64,000 bases of DNA. Origin: Excoecaria cochinchinensis. Its lineage: Eukaryota; Streptophyta; Magnoliopsida; Malpighiales; Euphorbiaceae. The DNA lies in assembly GCA_947683425.1 (NCBI GenBank), contig CANTUQ010000051.1, positions 1,488,001 to 1,552,000 on the forward strand, in the 5' to 3' direction. The position numbers and the translations under genes are program-made. The notes beneath the pieces are model-generated. The model searched no databases. It was not told the origin of the DNA and was given only the letters and a program-made list of their open reading frames with translations. Position 1 is the first letter of the stretch, and each line of letters begins with the position of its first letter. Shown piece by piece: positions 1 to 9,480 of this stretch.

Positions 1-1
1 A

Positions 2-3000
2 GTACTTAAGGAGATTAGATGCCCACCGGAGCAGGAAGTGGAGTGTGCCTTGTCTCTGTTACAAGGTTCAGCTTATGATTGGTGGAAGTTGGTGGCTAGT
101 CAACCGCAAGTTCCGGAACCGATAACATGGGAGTTCTTTGAGGATGAGTTTCAGAACCGGTATGTGACCAAAGCTTATAAGGATGCTAAGTGGGCACAGT
201 TTCTCACTCTTAAGCAAAGAACAATGTCTGTGGCTGAGTATGAGGATGAGTTCAATAAGCTCAGTAAGTATGCGCCGCCAAGGGTCCTTACAGAAGAGTT
301 TCGATGTCAGCATTTTGAAGCAGGCTTGAATGAGTCTTTGAAGGTGATGCTAATATCATTGATGTCGGCTCCAAATGTAAGGTATTATCAATTAGTTCAG
401 GCAGCCTTGAGGGCGGAGCGTTCTGAAAATATATTGAGAGAAAAGGCTCAAAGAAGAAAGTCTGCAAGAGGTGGTTCTTCTTCAGGCAAGAGAGCGAGGG
501 AATCGCAAGGAAACTTTGCTGATGAATCTACAGCTAATCCGGCCCCTAGAGGGAGAAGACAGGGTTCTTCTAGGGGAGCAGGGTCAGGTAGAGGTGATGG
601 CCCTCCCCGATGTTCTCATTGTAATAGACAACATTGGGGTGAATGTCGGTGGTTAACAGGAGGCTGTTTTAAATGTGGCTCTACTGATCATTTACTTGCA
701 AATTGTCCGAACCGACTTGGAGATCCTTCGGGACAACAAGAAGGGAGCCGCGCTGGATCTAATGTACCCCAAGGGAGTCGTAATAGGGGTAGAGGAAGGG
801 GTCGAGGTGGACGGCCTCGAGATAGAGAAGTCTCGGAATCAGTAGATCGCCCAATGCCATCATCTGGTAGGGCTTATGCTATGAAGGCCCGAGAGGAACA
901 GAATGCTCCTGAAGTGATTGCCGGTAAGTTCTCTTTGTTTGATTCTGAAGTTTATGTTTTGATTGACTCGGGCTCTACCCATTCTTATGTGTGTTCTGGT
1001 AAGTTGTGGGATAGTTTGGGTAGTGAGGAGAAGATGGAATATGAGATTTGTGTATCCAGTCCGTTGGGTCAGAGTGTTATGGTTAATCGGGTGTGTCGGA
1101 AGTGTCCTTTGAAGATTCAGGGTACTGAGTTTGTAGTAGATCTGATTTGTTTGCCATTCCATGAGTTTGATATTATTCTGGGAATGGATTGGTTAGAAAA
1201 GCATCGTGCAGTGGTAGATTGTCATAGGAAAGTAATGGTTTTGAGAGATAAAGATCATTTGCCTGTTATTGTGAAGGGAATTGGAAGCAGTTCTTTGCAT
1301 AATGTGGTATCAGCTATGAAAGTTAGAAGATTTATCAGGAAGGGATGTGAAGCATTTTTGGCTGTGGTTTTAGACTCTCGGAGAAGTCAAGTTAAGATTC
1401 AAGATATTCCGATTGTAAGAGAGTTTGTAGATGTTTTTCCGGAAGAGTTACCGGGGTTACCTCCCGTGAGAGAAGTTGAATTGTCAGTAGAGATTGTTCC
1501 AGGTACCGCTCCGATTTCTAAGGCTCCTTATAGAATGGCTCCAGTGGAATTGAAAGAATTGAAGAGTCAGTTGCAAGAGTTGTTGGATAAAGGATTTATT
1601 CGGCCAAGTGTGTCACCGTGGGGTGCTCCAGTGCTGTTTGTTAAGAAGAAAGATGGAACCCTTCGGATGTGCATTGACTATCGACAGCTTAACAAAGTGA
1701 CTATCAAGAACAAGTATCCATTGCCAAGGATTGAAGACCTTTTTGATCAGTTGAGAGGAGCTGGGGTATTTTCGAAGATAGATTTGAGGTCAGGTTATTA
1801 TCAGTTAGGGGTTAAGGAAGCAGATGTGGCTAAGACGGCTTTCCGGACGCGTTATGGTCATTATGAATTTTTAGTGATGCCTTTTGGTTTGACCAACGCG
1901 CCTGCAGCCTTTATGGATCTGATGAACCGAGTTTTCCAACCGTATTTGGACAAGTTTGTTGTGGTATTTATTGATGACATTTTGGTGTACTCTAGAGACC
2001 GTAAAGAGCATAAGGAACATCTTAAGTTAGTATTGCAAACGTTAAGGGATCATCAGCTGTATGCGAAACTCAGTAAGTGCGAGTTTTGGTTGAAAGAAGT
2101 GGCCTTTCTTGGACATGTGGTGTCAGCGAAAGGTGTACGAGTTGATCCTAGCAAAATTGAAGCGATTGTTAATTGGATGCCTCCGAAGAATGTGCCAGAA
2201 GTGAGGAGTTTTCTGGGGTTAGCAGGGTATTACCGACGGTTTGTTCAGGGGTTTTCAGTGTTAGCATCTCCTATGACCAAGCTGCTTCGGAAGGATATCA
2301 AGTTTGTATGGACTGAAAAGTGTCAAGCCAGTTTTGATCGTTTAAAGGAATTGTTGGTTAAAGCTCCTGTGCTCACACAGCCAGTTTCGGGTAAGGAATA
2401 CACTATGTATAGTGATGCTTCGGGAATTGGGTTAGGTTGTGTTTTAATGCAAGGGAATAAAGTAGTAGCTTATGCGTCGAGACAGTTGAAGCCTCATGAG
2501 CGGAATTACCCGACTCACGATCTGGAGTTGGCAGCGGTAGTGTTTGCGCTTAAGGTTTGGCGACACTACTTGTATGGAGAGACGTGCAGAATTTTCACCG
2601 ATCACAAGAGTCTCAAGTATTTGTTAACTCAGAAGGAGTTAAATTTGAGACAGCGGAGATGGTTAGAACTCTTTAAGGATTATGATTGTATCATTGACTA
2701 TCATCCGGGTAAAGCTAACGTGGTAGCGGATGCTCTTAGTAGGAAGTCTTTGTCTGCGTTACTGATTAGTCGAGGCAGATGGAGATTTGATTCTGAAGGT
2801 GCTCTGATTGCTCAGCTTAAAGTTAAGCCAAGTTTGAGATCAGAAATTGCAAAGGCTCAGTTGGATGATCATGTGCTTCAGCGTGTTTCTCAAGCAGTGA
2901 AAGAGGGCAAGCAGTCTGAGTACTTATTAGACAGTGAAGGAGTGTTGAGGCACGGTAATCGGTTATGTGTACCTAATGTGGTTGAGTTAAGAAAGAAACT

Positions 3001-4309
3001 GTTGCAAGAAGCTCATTCTTCAGTCTTCACTATGCATCCTGGTGGAGATAAGATGTATCAAGATCTGAAGCAATACTATTGGTGGCCTGGAATGAAAAGA
3101 GAGATAACAGAATTTGTTTCAAAGTGTCTTACTTGTCAGCAAGTGAAAACCGAGCATCAAGTGCCATCGGGATTGCTTCATCCCTTACCCATTCCTCAAT
3201 GGAAGTGGGATGACATCACGATGGATTTTGTGTCTGGTCTTCCTATGACGCAGCGTAAGCATGATTCTGTATGGGTTATAGTGGATCGGTTGTCGAAGTC
3301 TGCGCATTTTCTACCAGTACGAGTGGATTATTCGATGGACAAGTTGGCGGAAATGTATGTGGATGAGATAGTCCTATTGCATGGGATTCCATTATCCATT
3401 GTATCAGATCGAGATCCTCGTTTTACATCCAAGTTTTGGAAAGAACTTCAGACAGCTTTGGGAACACGGTTAAATTTCAGTACTGCTTTCCATCCACAGA
3501 CTGATGGTCAGTCAGAGAGGGTTATTCAGATTTTAGAAGATATGCTCCGAGGTTGTGCTTTAGAGTTCTCTGGAAGCTGGGATCGGTATGTGTCTTTGAT
3601 GGAGTTTGCTTATAATAACAGCTACCAAGTGAGTATTGGTATGGCCCCTTATGAAGTACTGTATGGACGGAAATGTAGAACACCAGTGTGTTGGACTGAA
3701 CTGTCAGAAAAGGCTATGATTGGTCCGGATATAGTGCGGGATACCGAAGAGAAGGTAAGGGTGGTGCAACAGAACTTGAAGGCAGCTAGGGACCGACAGC
3801 GTTCTTATGCTAATCTGAAGCGTCGGGACATTCAGTATGAAGTAGGTGATAAAGTTTTCTTGAAAGTGTCACCGTGGCGAAAGGTTCTCCGTTTTGGCAA
3901 GAAAGGCAAACTAAGTCCCCGTTTTATTGGACCGTATGAGATTCTAAGGAAAGTGGGTCCAGTAGCGTATCAGTTAGCTTTGCCTTTGGAGTTAGCTAGA
4001 CTACATGATGTTTTTCATGTGTCTATGCTTCGGAGATATCGGTCAGATCCTTCGCATGTGGTACCAGTGCAAGATGTTCGGATTCAGTCAGACTTTTCTT
4101 TTGATGAAGAACCGAAGAGGATTTTGGATAGAGAAATCAAACAACTTCGGAATAAGCAGATACCGTTAGTCAAAGTTCTGTGGCAGCATCACGGTATTGA
4201 AGAAGCTACATGGGAACCAGAGGAAGCTATGAGATTACAATACCCTCAGTTATTCGGAACAGGTATGAATTTCGAGGACGAAATTCTGTTAAGTGGGGGA
4301 GTATTGTAA
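2..4309 (+). CDS. Gag-Pol polyprotein of E1 (5' partial, open to the stop)
   Basis: The frame is open from the window edge, so the true start is upstream. Counting from the Met codon at 38, the order is: a Gag capsid-type region rich in WW, F and Y; a basic Gly/Arg/Ser linker; a CCHC zinc knuckle at 210-223; an aspartic protease with IDSGSTHS (D310); RT with the FIDD active site (D646, D647); RNase H beginning at YSDASG (D793); a zinc-binding HHCC integrase domain; and an integrase core with D1063, D1124 and E1160, which fits D,D(35)E. The last 45 residues contain WEPEEAMRLQYPQLF, a chromodomain-like tail that in this lineage is thought to direct integration to heterochromatin. No internal stop or frameshift is present, so this is the best-preserved polyprotein in the window. 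The TAA stop overlaps the first bases of the 3' LTR. Confidence 0.95.
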   Translation, partial: VLKEIRCPPEQEVECALSLLQGSAYDWWKLVASQPQVPEPITWEFFEDEFQNRYVTKAYKDAKWAQFLTLKQRTMSVAEYEDEFNKLSKYAPPRVLTEEFRCQHFEAGLNESLKVMLISLMSAPNVRYYQLVQAALRAERSENILREKAQRRKSARGGSSSGKRARESQGNFADESTANPAPRGRRQGSSRGAGSGRGDGPPRCSHCNRQHWGECRWLTGGCFKCGSTDHLLANCPNRLGDPSGQQEGSRAGSNVPQGSRNRGRGRGRGGRPRDREVSESVDRPMPSSGRAYAMKAREEQNAPEVIAGKFSLFDSEVYVLIDSGSTHSYVCSGKLWDSLGSEEKMEYEICVSSPLGQSVMVNRVCRKCPLKIQGTEFVVDLICLPFHEFDIILGMDWLEKHRAVVDCHRKVMVLRDKDHLPVIVKGIGSSSLHNVVSAMKVRRFIRKGCEAFLAVVLDSRRSQVKIQDIPIVREFVDVFPEELPGLPPVREVELSVEIVPGTAPISKAPYRMAPVELKELKSQLQELLDKGFIRPSVSPWGAPVLFVKKKDGTLRMCIDYRQLNKVTIKNKYPLPRIEDLFDQLRGAGVFSKIDLRSGYYQLGVKEADVAKTAFRTRYGHYEFLVMPFGLTNAPAAFMDLMNRVFQPYLDKFVVVFIDDILVYSRDRKEHKEHLKLVLQTLRDHQLYAKLSKCEFWLKEVAFLGHVVSAKGVRVDPSKIEAIVNWMPPKNVPEVRSFLGLAGYYRRFVQGFSVLASPMTKLLRKDIKFVWTEKCQASFDRLKELLVKAPVLTQPVSGKEYTMYSDASGIGLGCVLMQGNKVVAYASRQLKPHERNYPTHDLELAAVVFALKVWRHYLYGETCRIFTDHKSLKYLLTQKELNLRQRRWLELFKDYDCIIDYHPGKANVVADALSRKSLSALLISRGRWRFDSEGALIAQLKVKPSLRSEIAKAQLDDHVLQRVSQAVKEGKQSEYLLDSEGVLRHGNRLCVPNVVELRKKLLQEAHSSVFTMHPGGDKMYQDLKQYYWWPGMKREITEFVSKCLTCQQVKTEHQVPSGLLHPLPIPQWKWDDITMDFVSGLPMTQRKHDSVWVIVDRLSKSAHFLPVRVDYSMDKLAEMYVDEIVLLHGIPLSIVSDRDPRFTSKFWKELQTALGTRLNFSTAFHPQTDGQSERVIQILEDMLRGCALEFSGSWDRYVSLMEFAYNNSYQVSIGMAPYEVLYGRKCRTPVCWTELSEKAMIGPDIVRDTEEKVRVVQQNLKAARDRQRSYANLKRRDIQYEVGDKVFLKVSPWRKVLRFGKKGKLSPRFIGPYEILRKVGPVAYQLALPLELARLHDVFHVSMLRRYRSDPSHVVPVQDVRIQSDFSFDEEPKRILDREIKQLRNKQIPLVKVLWQHHGIEEATWEPEEAMRLQYPQLFGTGMNFEDEILLSGGVL
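4291..4303 (+). other. Polypurine tract of E1
   Basis: A G-rich purine run (AAGTGGGGGAG) lies directly before the LTR start TGTAACACCCC. It has the position and composition expected for the primer of plus-strand DNA synthesis. Confidence 0.8.
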
Positions 4310-4815
4310 CACCCCAAACCCACCCCAGTAGTTTGAGCCTGGCTGTGTCTGTATGTGTATGTTTATGTATCGCTTGTGTGTGTCAAATTGGTTTATTTAT
4401 TTAATTTATGTATATTAATTTGAGAAGAGGAGTTAGGATCTAGTATAAGTGGATGTATAGAATTTAAGTGTGAATAAGGAAAGCTTAGTGTACATATGAG
4501 TGTATAGAAGTAAAAGTATGAGTAAGGGTTAGCCTAGAGTGTATAGTCAAGTTTGGGAGTAGGGTGTGTTAAAGGGCATGTGGCTTAAGGAGAGTGTGAC
4601 ATGTGGCATGTGGATAAGAGGACATTTAATGGGTTTGGTGAAGAGTGAGAAATCAGCCTTTCCCTTTCATTTTCCCGTTCTTCTTCTCTTCCTCACGCCA
4701 TTCTCCTTTTCTTCTTTCTTCTTCTTCGTTCTTCTTCTTCTTGGCCCGATCTTGCTCCCTTTTTCTTTCCCTTGAGTAGATTGAATTGCTTAGCTTGTGG
4801 ATTTAAAGTTCTAAG

Positions 4816-4991
4816 GTGAGTTGGGGTTATAGATTTCTTCTTCTTCCTCTTCTCTAGGTTTTGATTTGTATGTATTTATTTGCGGGTTGCTTTAGATTTG
4901 ATTTTGATTGTTATGGGTTTATGGTTCAGAGGAGGCTCCTAGACCTGATAAAGGAAAAGGAATCGCAAGCGGAAGCGGAGCTCGCGATTAG
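4816..4991 (+). other. Putative LTR leader intron and short conserved frame (E1)
   Basis: A donor-like GTGAGT at 4816 and an acceptor-like CAG ending at 4929 bracket 114 bases. The frame that follows (4930-4991, ending TAG) reads EAPRPDKGKGIASGSGARD. The matching places in the E2 and E3 LTRs read EPPRDP..GKE..G. No in-frame ATG is visible upstream, so translation is uncertain. Confidence 0.35.
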
Positions 4992-5382
4992 GAGCTAAGG
5001 AGAGAAGGTTTGGGAATGTTTGACTTTTAATGATAATTGTGATTTGTCTTTGATTTGAGCTGTAAGATGTGTTTTTGTAATTTGAACTATATTAAGCATG
5101 ATATGAGATGCTTGAGAATGAATATTGTTGAATGATTTGTGAGAGATCATGTGAATGGTTGTTGGTGTTGTAGAATTTGCTGTTTTGGGATTTCTTGGAA
5201 TTGGGCATGTATTTGATTTGATTTAATCGAGATAAATTATGGTAAAGCTGGGTTTTTAATCATACTATGAGTTGTGGATGAGTGTATTGCTGAATTGTGA
5301 GGTTTGGAATCAATTTTGGAAGTTTGGATGTGAATTGTGTGAGAATTCTGCAGATTTTGGGCGTAAGAGTTGAAAAACCCGT

Positions 5383-5690
5383 GTCTGTCGCGATCGCGAC
5401 ATCGTCGCGAGCGCGACAGAATGCGGAGGTTTCAACCCTCGCGCCGGCGCGAGAAGTGTCGCGCCAAAGAACTCGAGGGAGCTCTCTGTCGCGAGCGCGA
5501 CAATTGTCGCGACCGCGACAGAGTGCTCGAGCTCCGAGCTTGTGCGAGGTTCTCTTCTGTCGCGAGCGCGACAAGCCCGCGAGCGCGACAGAAGAGCAGC
5601 ATCCTCGTCCTCTCGCGACCACGAGGTCCCTCGCGATCGCGAGACGAGGCGGGGAAGTGTAGTTGGGCTTCTGTCGCGAGCGCGACAGAC
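5383..5690 (+). repeat. CpG-rich palindrome array in E1 LTR
   Basis: There are at least seven copies of a near-palindrome of type TGTCGCGAGCGCGACA or GTCGCGATCGCGAC. Some are back to back and some are separated by short GC-rich spacers, in flanks that are strongly AT-rich. The long open frames on both strands here are a by-product of the composition, not genes. Confidence 0.85.
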
Positions 5691-5847
5691 GTAACTTCCA
5701 AACTTGATTTCTTTTCCTTTTTGCTTATTGACTTAATTTCTTTTGCATGCAGTTTTGTTAAGCTTTGACTACCTTTTTGTCTGAATAGTATATATGTAAA
5801 TGTGATGAGATTTTTGCATAACCTGCTAATGTCGGATAAGTGGATAG

Positions 5848-6280
5848 TTAGGCATGCCTAATAGAGTTAAGTGCCGCTGCAGCTATATGTACGACTTGGA
5901 CCCTGATCAGGTCCCACGAATGGATCCTCGTGATCCCTCTGTCTGAATCTTTCTTAAGATTCCACGTAAAAACGATTTGAAAACAAAATAAAAAGAATGA
6001 TTTGATGCCTTCGGGTATCTATATGTATATGTGACGATACCGATACTCTCAAGTATCTATATGTACTCGTTATCCACTCATTGTGATTAAGCAGGTGTCA
6101 TTGTATTTTGTACAAGAATCTTTGGATGAGAATGCTAATATCTGAATTAACTATATATGATTATATGCTCATAATTGTATGGTTTTTATGCATTTTCTGT
6201 TACCGTCGCTGTGAGTGACGGTCATGCATTGTGTGTTTCCCCACTAAGCGATTTCGCTTAGCACGGGTGTTTATCCGTGC
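5848..6280 (+). other. Hairpin chain in E1 LTR
   Basis: The order is: perfect palindrome TTAGGCATGCCTAA (5848-5861); GGACC/GGTCC (5898-5914); GGATC/GATCC with loop CTCGT (5922-5936); GAATC/GATTC (5945-5962); GATGCC-TTCG-GGTATC (6004-6019); GATAC/GTATC (6042-6057); CTAAGCG-ATTT-CGCTTAG (6244-6261); GCACGG/CCGTGC (6261-6280). The same order occurs in the other Tekay LTRs, with paired changes in two stems. Confidence 0.75.
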
Positions 6281-6684
6281 AGGTGTGGAAGGTTTTCGAT
6301 TGCCTCGGGTTGGGCGTGTCGCATCGGGAAGGCCAACGCAATTAGAGTCCTGAAGTTTTATAGTATAGGCTTTCCTCTATTTTGTAATAGATGTAATATT
6401 TTGTTAGCCCTTTTGAACAGTATATATATTGGGCTTTTGTAAATTGTTTCTTTTTGTAATATGATGTAATATGTAACGACCTTCTTTCGGTATATTCATA
6501 AAGTATACATTTTGTTCAAAATCATTCTTCTCTGTATTGAAGTTTTAATTATTTCTGATATATCGCTCTATATATGTCATGTTTGCATGTTTATACTAGT
6601 GGGGTGTGACACTCCTATCTATCCCGGGGAGGCCTCTCCTCCAATCTGTAAGGAAGTCTCCTTGGTATAGGTTGGGGTGTGACA

Positions 6685-7279
6685 GAGATATTCAACTGGT
6701 AACAAAAGAGACAGAAGGGTTTTTTCAATTTCTCACCTATAATCACCAATTGCACAGCGCCCTAAATTGATTTAACCAGCAAAAATTAAATCTAGATCTT
6801 TCAAAACCAAGAAAATTGATGTAGCTATGACATAAATCAAGCTAGGTTGAGAGCAATCCATGCTTCTACTACAGCCATTTCTATAAGGTTTAGATTAGTT
6901 TAGTTTTGGAAGATAGAAAAGGGGTTGCGTTTTTTGCAAATAGAAAAGGGTTTTCGTGTTTTTGCTATTTCTCCCTCTCTTAGGTTAGCCATTTTTGTCA
7001 TCTTTTTGTGTGGGCATCGCGATTCTGTGTTTTATTTTATCAAATAATGGAGCATTATTTTAGAGGTAAACCATCAAGAAGTCCCGCCAATGTTTTTCAG
7101 GGCAATAACGACCGGAATATTAATGCTTCAACGATCAGATTTAAACCCCTCGTTATATAGCAATACAATTCAAGAATTAACGACTGGATTAATTTCCCTT
7201 CACTACTTATATATTTTAACGACCGGATTTTCATCCATTCGCTAAATTTTGGTCATTAAAAACCAATTTTCTTGTAGTG
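6685..7279. mobile_element. CACTA transposon terminal fragment
   Basis: The right end reads TTTTCTTGTAGTG, the reverse complement of CACTACAAGAAAA, the standard CACTA terminal inverted repeat. Just inside it, an AACGACCGGA-like motif recurs (near 7105, 7189 and 7220), as expected for CACTA subterminal transposase sites. No transposase is visible. The left part is cut by E1, so the other end should lie left of the window. The fragment lies inside a reversed Tekay LTR scrap. Confidence 0.7.
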
Positions 7280-7546
7280 TCACTTTATTCCCACTTCCTA
7301 AAACCCTAGCCACATGTCACCCTAAGATTGGTGGAACTTGACCACTCACACCCAACTAACATGCATGACACCACACATAAGAATAACCCCACTAAAGCAC
7401 ACACTACTAACATACATGCACCCACACTCTAATAAAGCCCACAAAACATGCATATTACCCATGAATACCCTTAACACATGCCAACACACCCACACATGCA
7501 CACATACACATGGCTCAAAGTACTAGGGGGAAATCGGGGTGTGACA
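7280..7546 (-). repeat. Tekay-type LTR fragment (first ~270 bases, reversed)
   Basis: Read on the minus strand from 7546 it begins TGTCACACCCCGATTTCCCC. It then follows the start of the E2 LTR (GAGCCATGTG..., later CACATGTGGCTAGGG). It stops where the CACTA end begins, so CACTA inserted into it. No purine tract lies outside 7546, so this is an outer LTR edge that landed in the Tat-M LTR. Confidence 0.65.
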
Positions 7547-8812
7547 ATAGTGAATAAAGTTGACATAAAAAATAATAATAGTGATAATAACAGCAAGTAA
7601 TAAGATAATAATAGTAACGATCCAATCAAAACCACAAAGAATATATCAACATAATGGTAACCCATTAAACATGCTAGAAATAAATGATAAACATGGTAAT
7701 AACAACAAAAAATAACAATATTAACAACAATAATGGTAAACGAAATTAAATGAGAATGGGTCCAAAATGTTGACCCTCAGAGTTTATATATCAGAGAAAT
7801 GGTATCTTGATCTATCCTCCTTGTCGAGTTTGCGGTATTAAACACAAAAAAGCTTGAGAAAATTTAAGTTTTTAAATAAATAAAAAACTCAAGAAAATAA
7901 TTTTAATGGGATGATCAAGCAGAGGAAATTAATTTTCCTTGCTCGAACCAAACCAAGAATTAATTGTTTTAGGGAGAAAAAAGAAAAATTGAATCTTGAA
8001 AATGCCTAAAACTTCTCCCTTTGAGAATGATCGCATCTGCCTTTCTTTTCTAGAGAGAAAAACCCCTTTTTCATGAAAGCCAGCCCCCCCTTTGAAATAA
8101 AGATCAAGCCTCCATTTCACTCACTCTGTCTTCCCAAAATGGAAAGAGATAAAACATCTTTTTAATCCCATTGTCCAAAAAAAACATAAAAACATGAAAC
8201 AAAACATTATTTTAGTCTTAAGTTTGACCATATTTACAGGTGGAAAATGACAACACAGGGTAGGGGAAACGCACTCGGAGGCCTGCAGACAGGGCGCGCG
8301 AGCTGCGGCCTACTTACGGAGGGCCACAGCTCGCATGCGCAGCACGCAGCCTCCTCACAGGAGGCCGCATATCACGCATGCGGCATGCAACATGCGGCTA
8401 GGGGGCCGCACACTAGCGCGCAGAGTGCAGCCTCCCGCATGTCGTGCATGTTGCATGCGGCCTCCTTGTGGGAGGCCGTATGCCCCACATGCCGTATGGC
8501 GCGGCTAGCGCGCGACCTGTGGGATGGCGCGAGCGCGCGCCTCGTGGCCTCGCGCACTACATCGTGCGGGCCTGCACGCAGGCGCTATGCTCCGGGCACC
8601 AAAACCCCTGAAATTAAATTAAAAATAAAATAAAATAAAAATAAAGAATAATAAAGATAAGAATAAAGATTTTTTCGGAATTAAAATTTTTGAAGAAAAA
8701 GGAGATTCTCGACAAGGAAAACATCATTTTTGACACCTTTGCTTGTGAGCAAGTATCATTTTCATCATCGGATAATCCTGATCTTGGACCCCCTTAGGAG
8801 CCGGTATCTACA
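7547..8812 (-). repeat. Tat-M LTR, truncated
   Basis: On the minus strand it begins TGTAGATACCGGCTCC at 8812, directly after a purine tract. The distal end is lost at 7546, where a Tekay LTR scrap begins. It is AT-rich apart from the GC island at 8260-8600. No open frame in it looks coding. Confidence 0.65.
8260..8600. repeat. GC-rich palindrome island in Tat-M LTR
   Basis: There are repeated GCATGCGGC and GGCCTCC..GGAGGCC words, many forming inverted pairs such as GCCTCC-TCACA-GGAGGC. It sits abruptly between AT-rich flanks, including an A/T-only run near 8605-8670. Its motif differs from those in the Tekay LTRs and the other Tat LTRs. Confidence 0.7.
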
Positions 8813-8831
8813 GTTGCCCCCAATTTTGGGG
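8813..8831 (-). other. Polypurine tract of Tat-M
   Basis: On the minus strand the run CCCCAAAATTGGGGGCAAC precedes TGTAGA. The same AAAATTGGGGGCAAC stands before the LTRs of Tat-A, Tat-B and Tat-C. Confidence 0.8.
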
Positions 8832-8939
8832 AACCTAGAACTTAGGTGCCTGGGTGAACCAAAATTCAGAAAAAGCGGGAAAGCAGTGCGTACCTGAGGC
8901 GGCGACCTTCCTACGACACTATCATCCCTTATCGCTGTG

Positions 8940-9480
8940 ATTAGTTTCTTGACAGCTTGTTGGTATGTGAAACCCTTATCAAGTCATGTGGTTGATAAAT
9001 GTCAGCTTGTCAATGTGTGAAACAACGGTTGAATTGCTTGATTAATAAACACCAATTTGTAGGCGTGTGAAACCATGGTTGGATTGCGTTATTGATAAAC
9101 ACCAATTCATAGGCATGTAAAATCACGACTGAATGATTGATAAACACCAGCTTGTCGGTGTGTGGAATCACCAGACTTGGAAGAATGTGATTGATAGAAC
9201 ACCAGCTTGTAGGCATGTGAAATCACGGCTGAACGATTGATAAACACCAGCTTGTAGGTGTGTGAAATCGCCAGACTTTGAAGAACGTGATTGATAGAAC
9301 AACAACTTCTAGGCATGTGAAATCACGGCTAAACGATTGATAAACACCAGCTTGTAGGTACGTGAAACCGCCAGACTTGGAAGAACATGATTAATAGAAC
9401 ACCAGCTTATAGGCGTGTGAAACCACGGCTGAACGATTGATAAACACGAGCTTGTCGGTGTGTCAAACCATCAGACTTTC
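8940..9480. repeat. Dimeric tandem repeat in Tat-M 3' region
   Basis: About nine units begin ATTGATA(A/G)AACACCAGCTTGTAGG. From about 9130 a ~54-base unit ending CCAGACTTGGAAGAACGTG alternates with a ~46-base unit ending CACGGCTGAACG, giving a ~100-base higher-order repeat. The first units near 9000 are more diverged. Confidence 0.85.

Larger units (their letters stand above)
1..6684 (+). mobile_element. E1: Tekay/Del-type Ty3/gypsy retrotransposon, 5' part outside window
   Basis: The visible part consists of an open gag-pol frame, a purine-rich tract and a 3' LTR from 4305 to 6684. The order protease, RT, RNase H, integrase and a chromodomain-like tail marks a Ty3/gypsy chromovirus. The tail, together with LTRs of about 2.4 kb, points to the Tekay/Del lineage (inference from known family architecture). 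The 5' LTR, PBS and start of gag lie left of the window, so neither target duplication nor LTR divergence can be measured. The element seems to sit inside a CACTA transposon, whose end continues directly after the LTR. Confidence 0.9.
4305..6684 (+). repeat. 3' LTR of E1
   Basis: The repeat runs from TGTAACACCCC to GGGGTGTGACA (2,380 bases), a short inverted terminal match typical of LTRs. It shares its layout with the E2, E3 and solo LTRs: pyrimidine-rich tract, small intron-like segment (GTGAGT at 4816 to CAG ending 4929), CpG palindrome array, hairpin chain, and a double hairpin near 6244-6280. The right end was chosen by analogy with E2 and E3. An earlier GGGGTGTGAC at 6601 is the internal match seen about 70 bases before the end of those LTRs too. 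Confidence 0.85.

Noticed and set aside
5260..5768. Several overlapping Arg/Ser/Ala-rich open frames on both strands (also at 50785-51389 and 56589-57270)
   Set aside because: They lie on the CpG palindrome arrays, where GC-rich inverted repeats keep all frames open. They have no start context or conserved protein pattern, and do not match in frame between LTR copies.
6601..6612. GGGGTGTGACAC as the end of the E1 LTR
   Set aside because: E2 shows that an internal GTGTGACAC occurs about 70 bases before the true end, so 6684 fits the family better.
7338..7526. Short His/Thr-rich frame
   Set aside because: It lies in the reversed LTR scrap and reflects CACA-rich sequence.
8247..8633. 128-codon frame in the GC island of Tat-M
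   Set aside because: The composition is that of the palindromic words, it is open on both strands, and there is no counterpart in other Tat LTRs.
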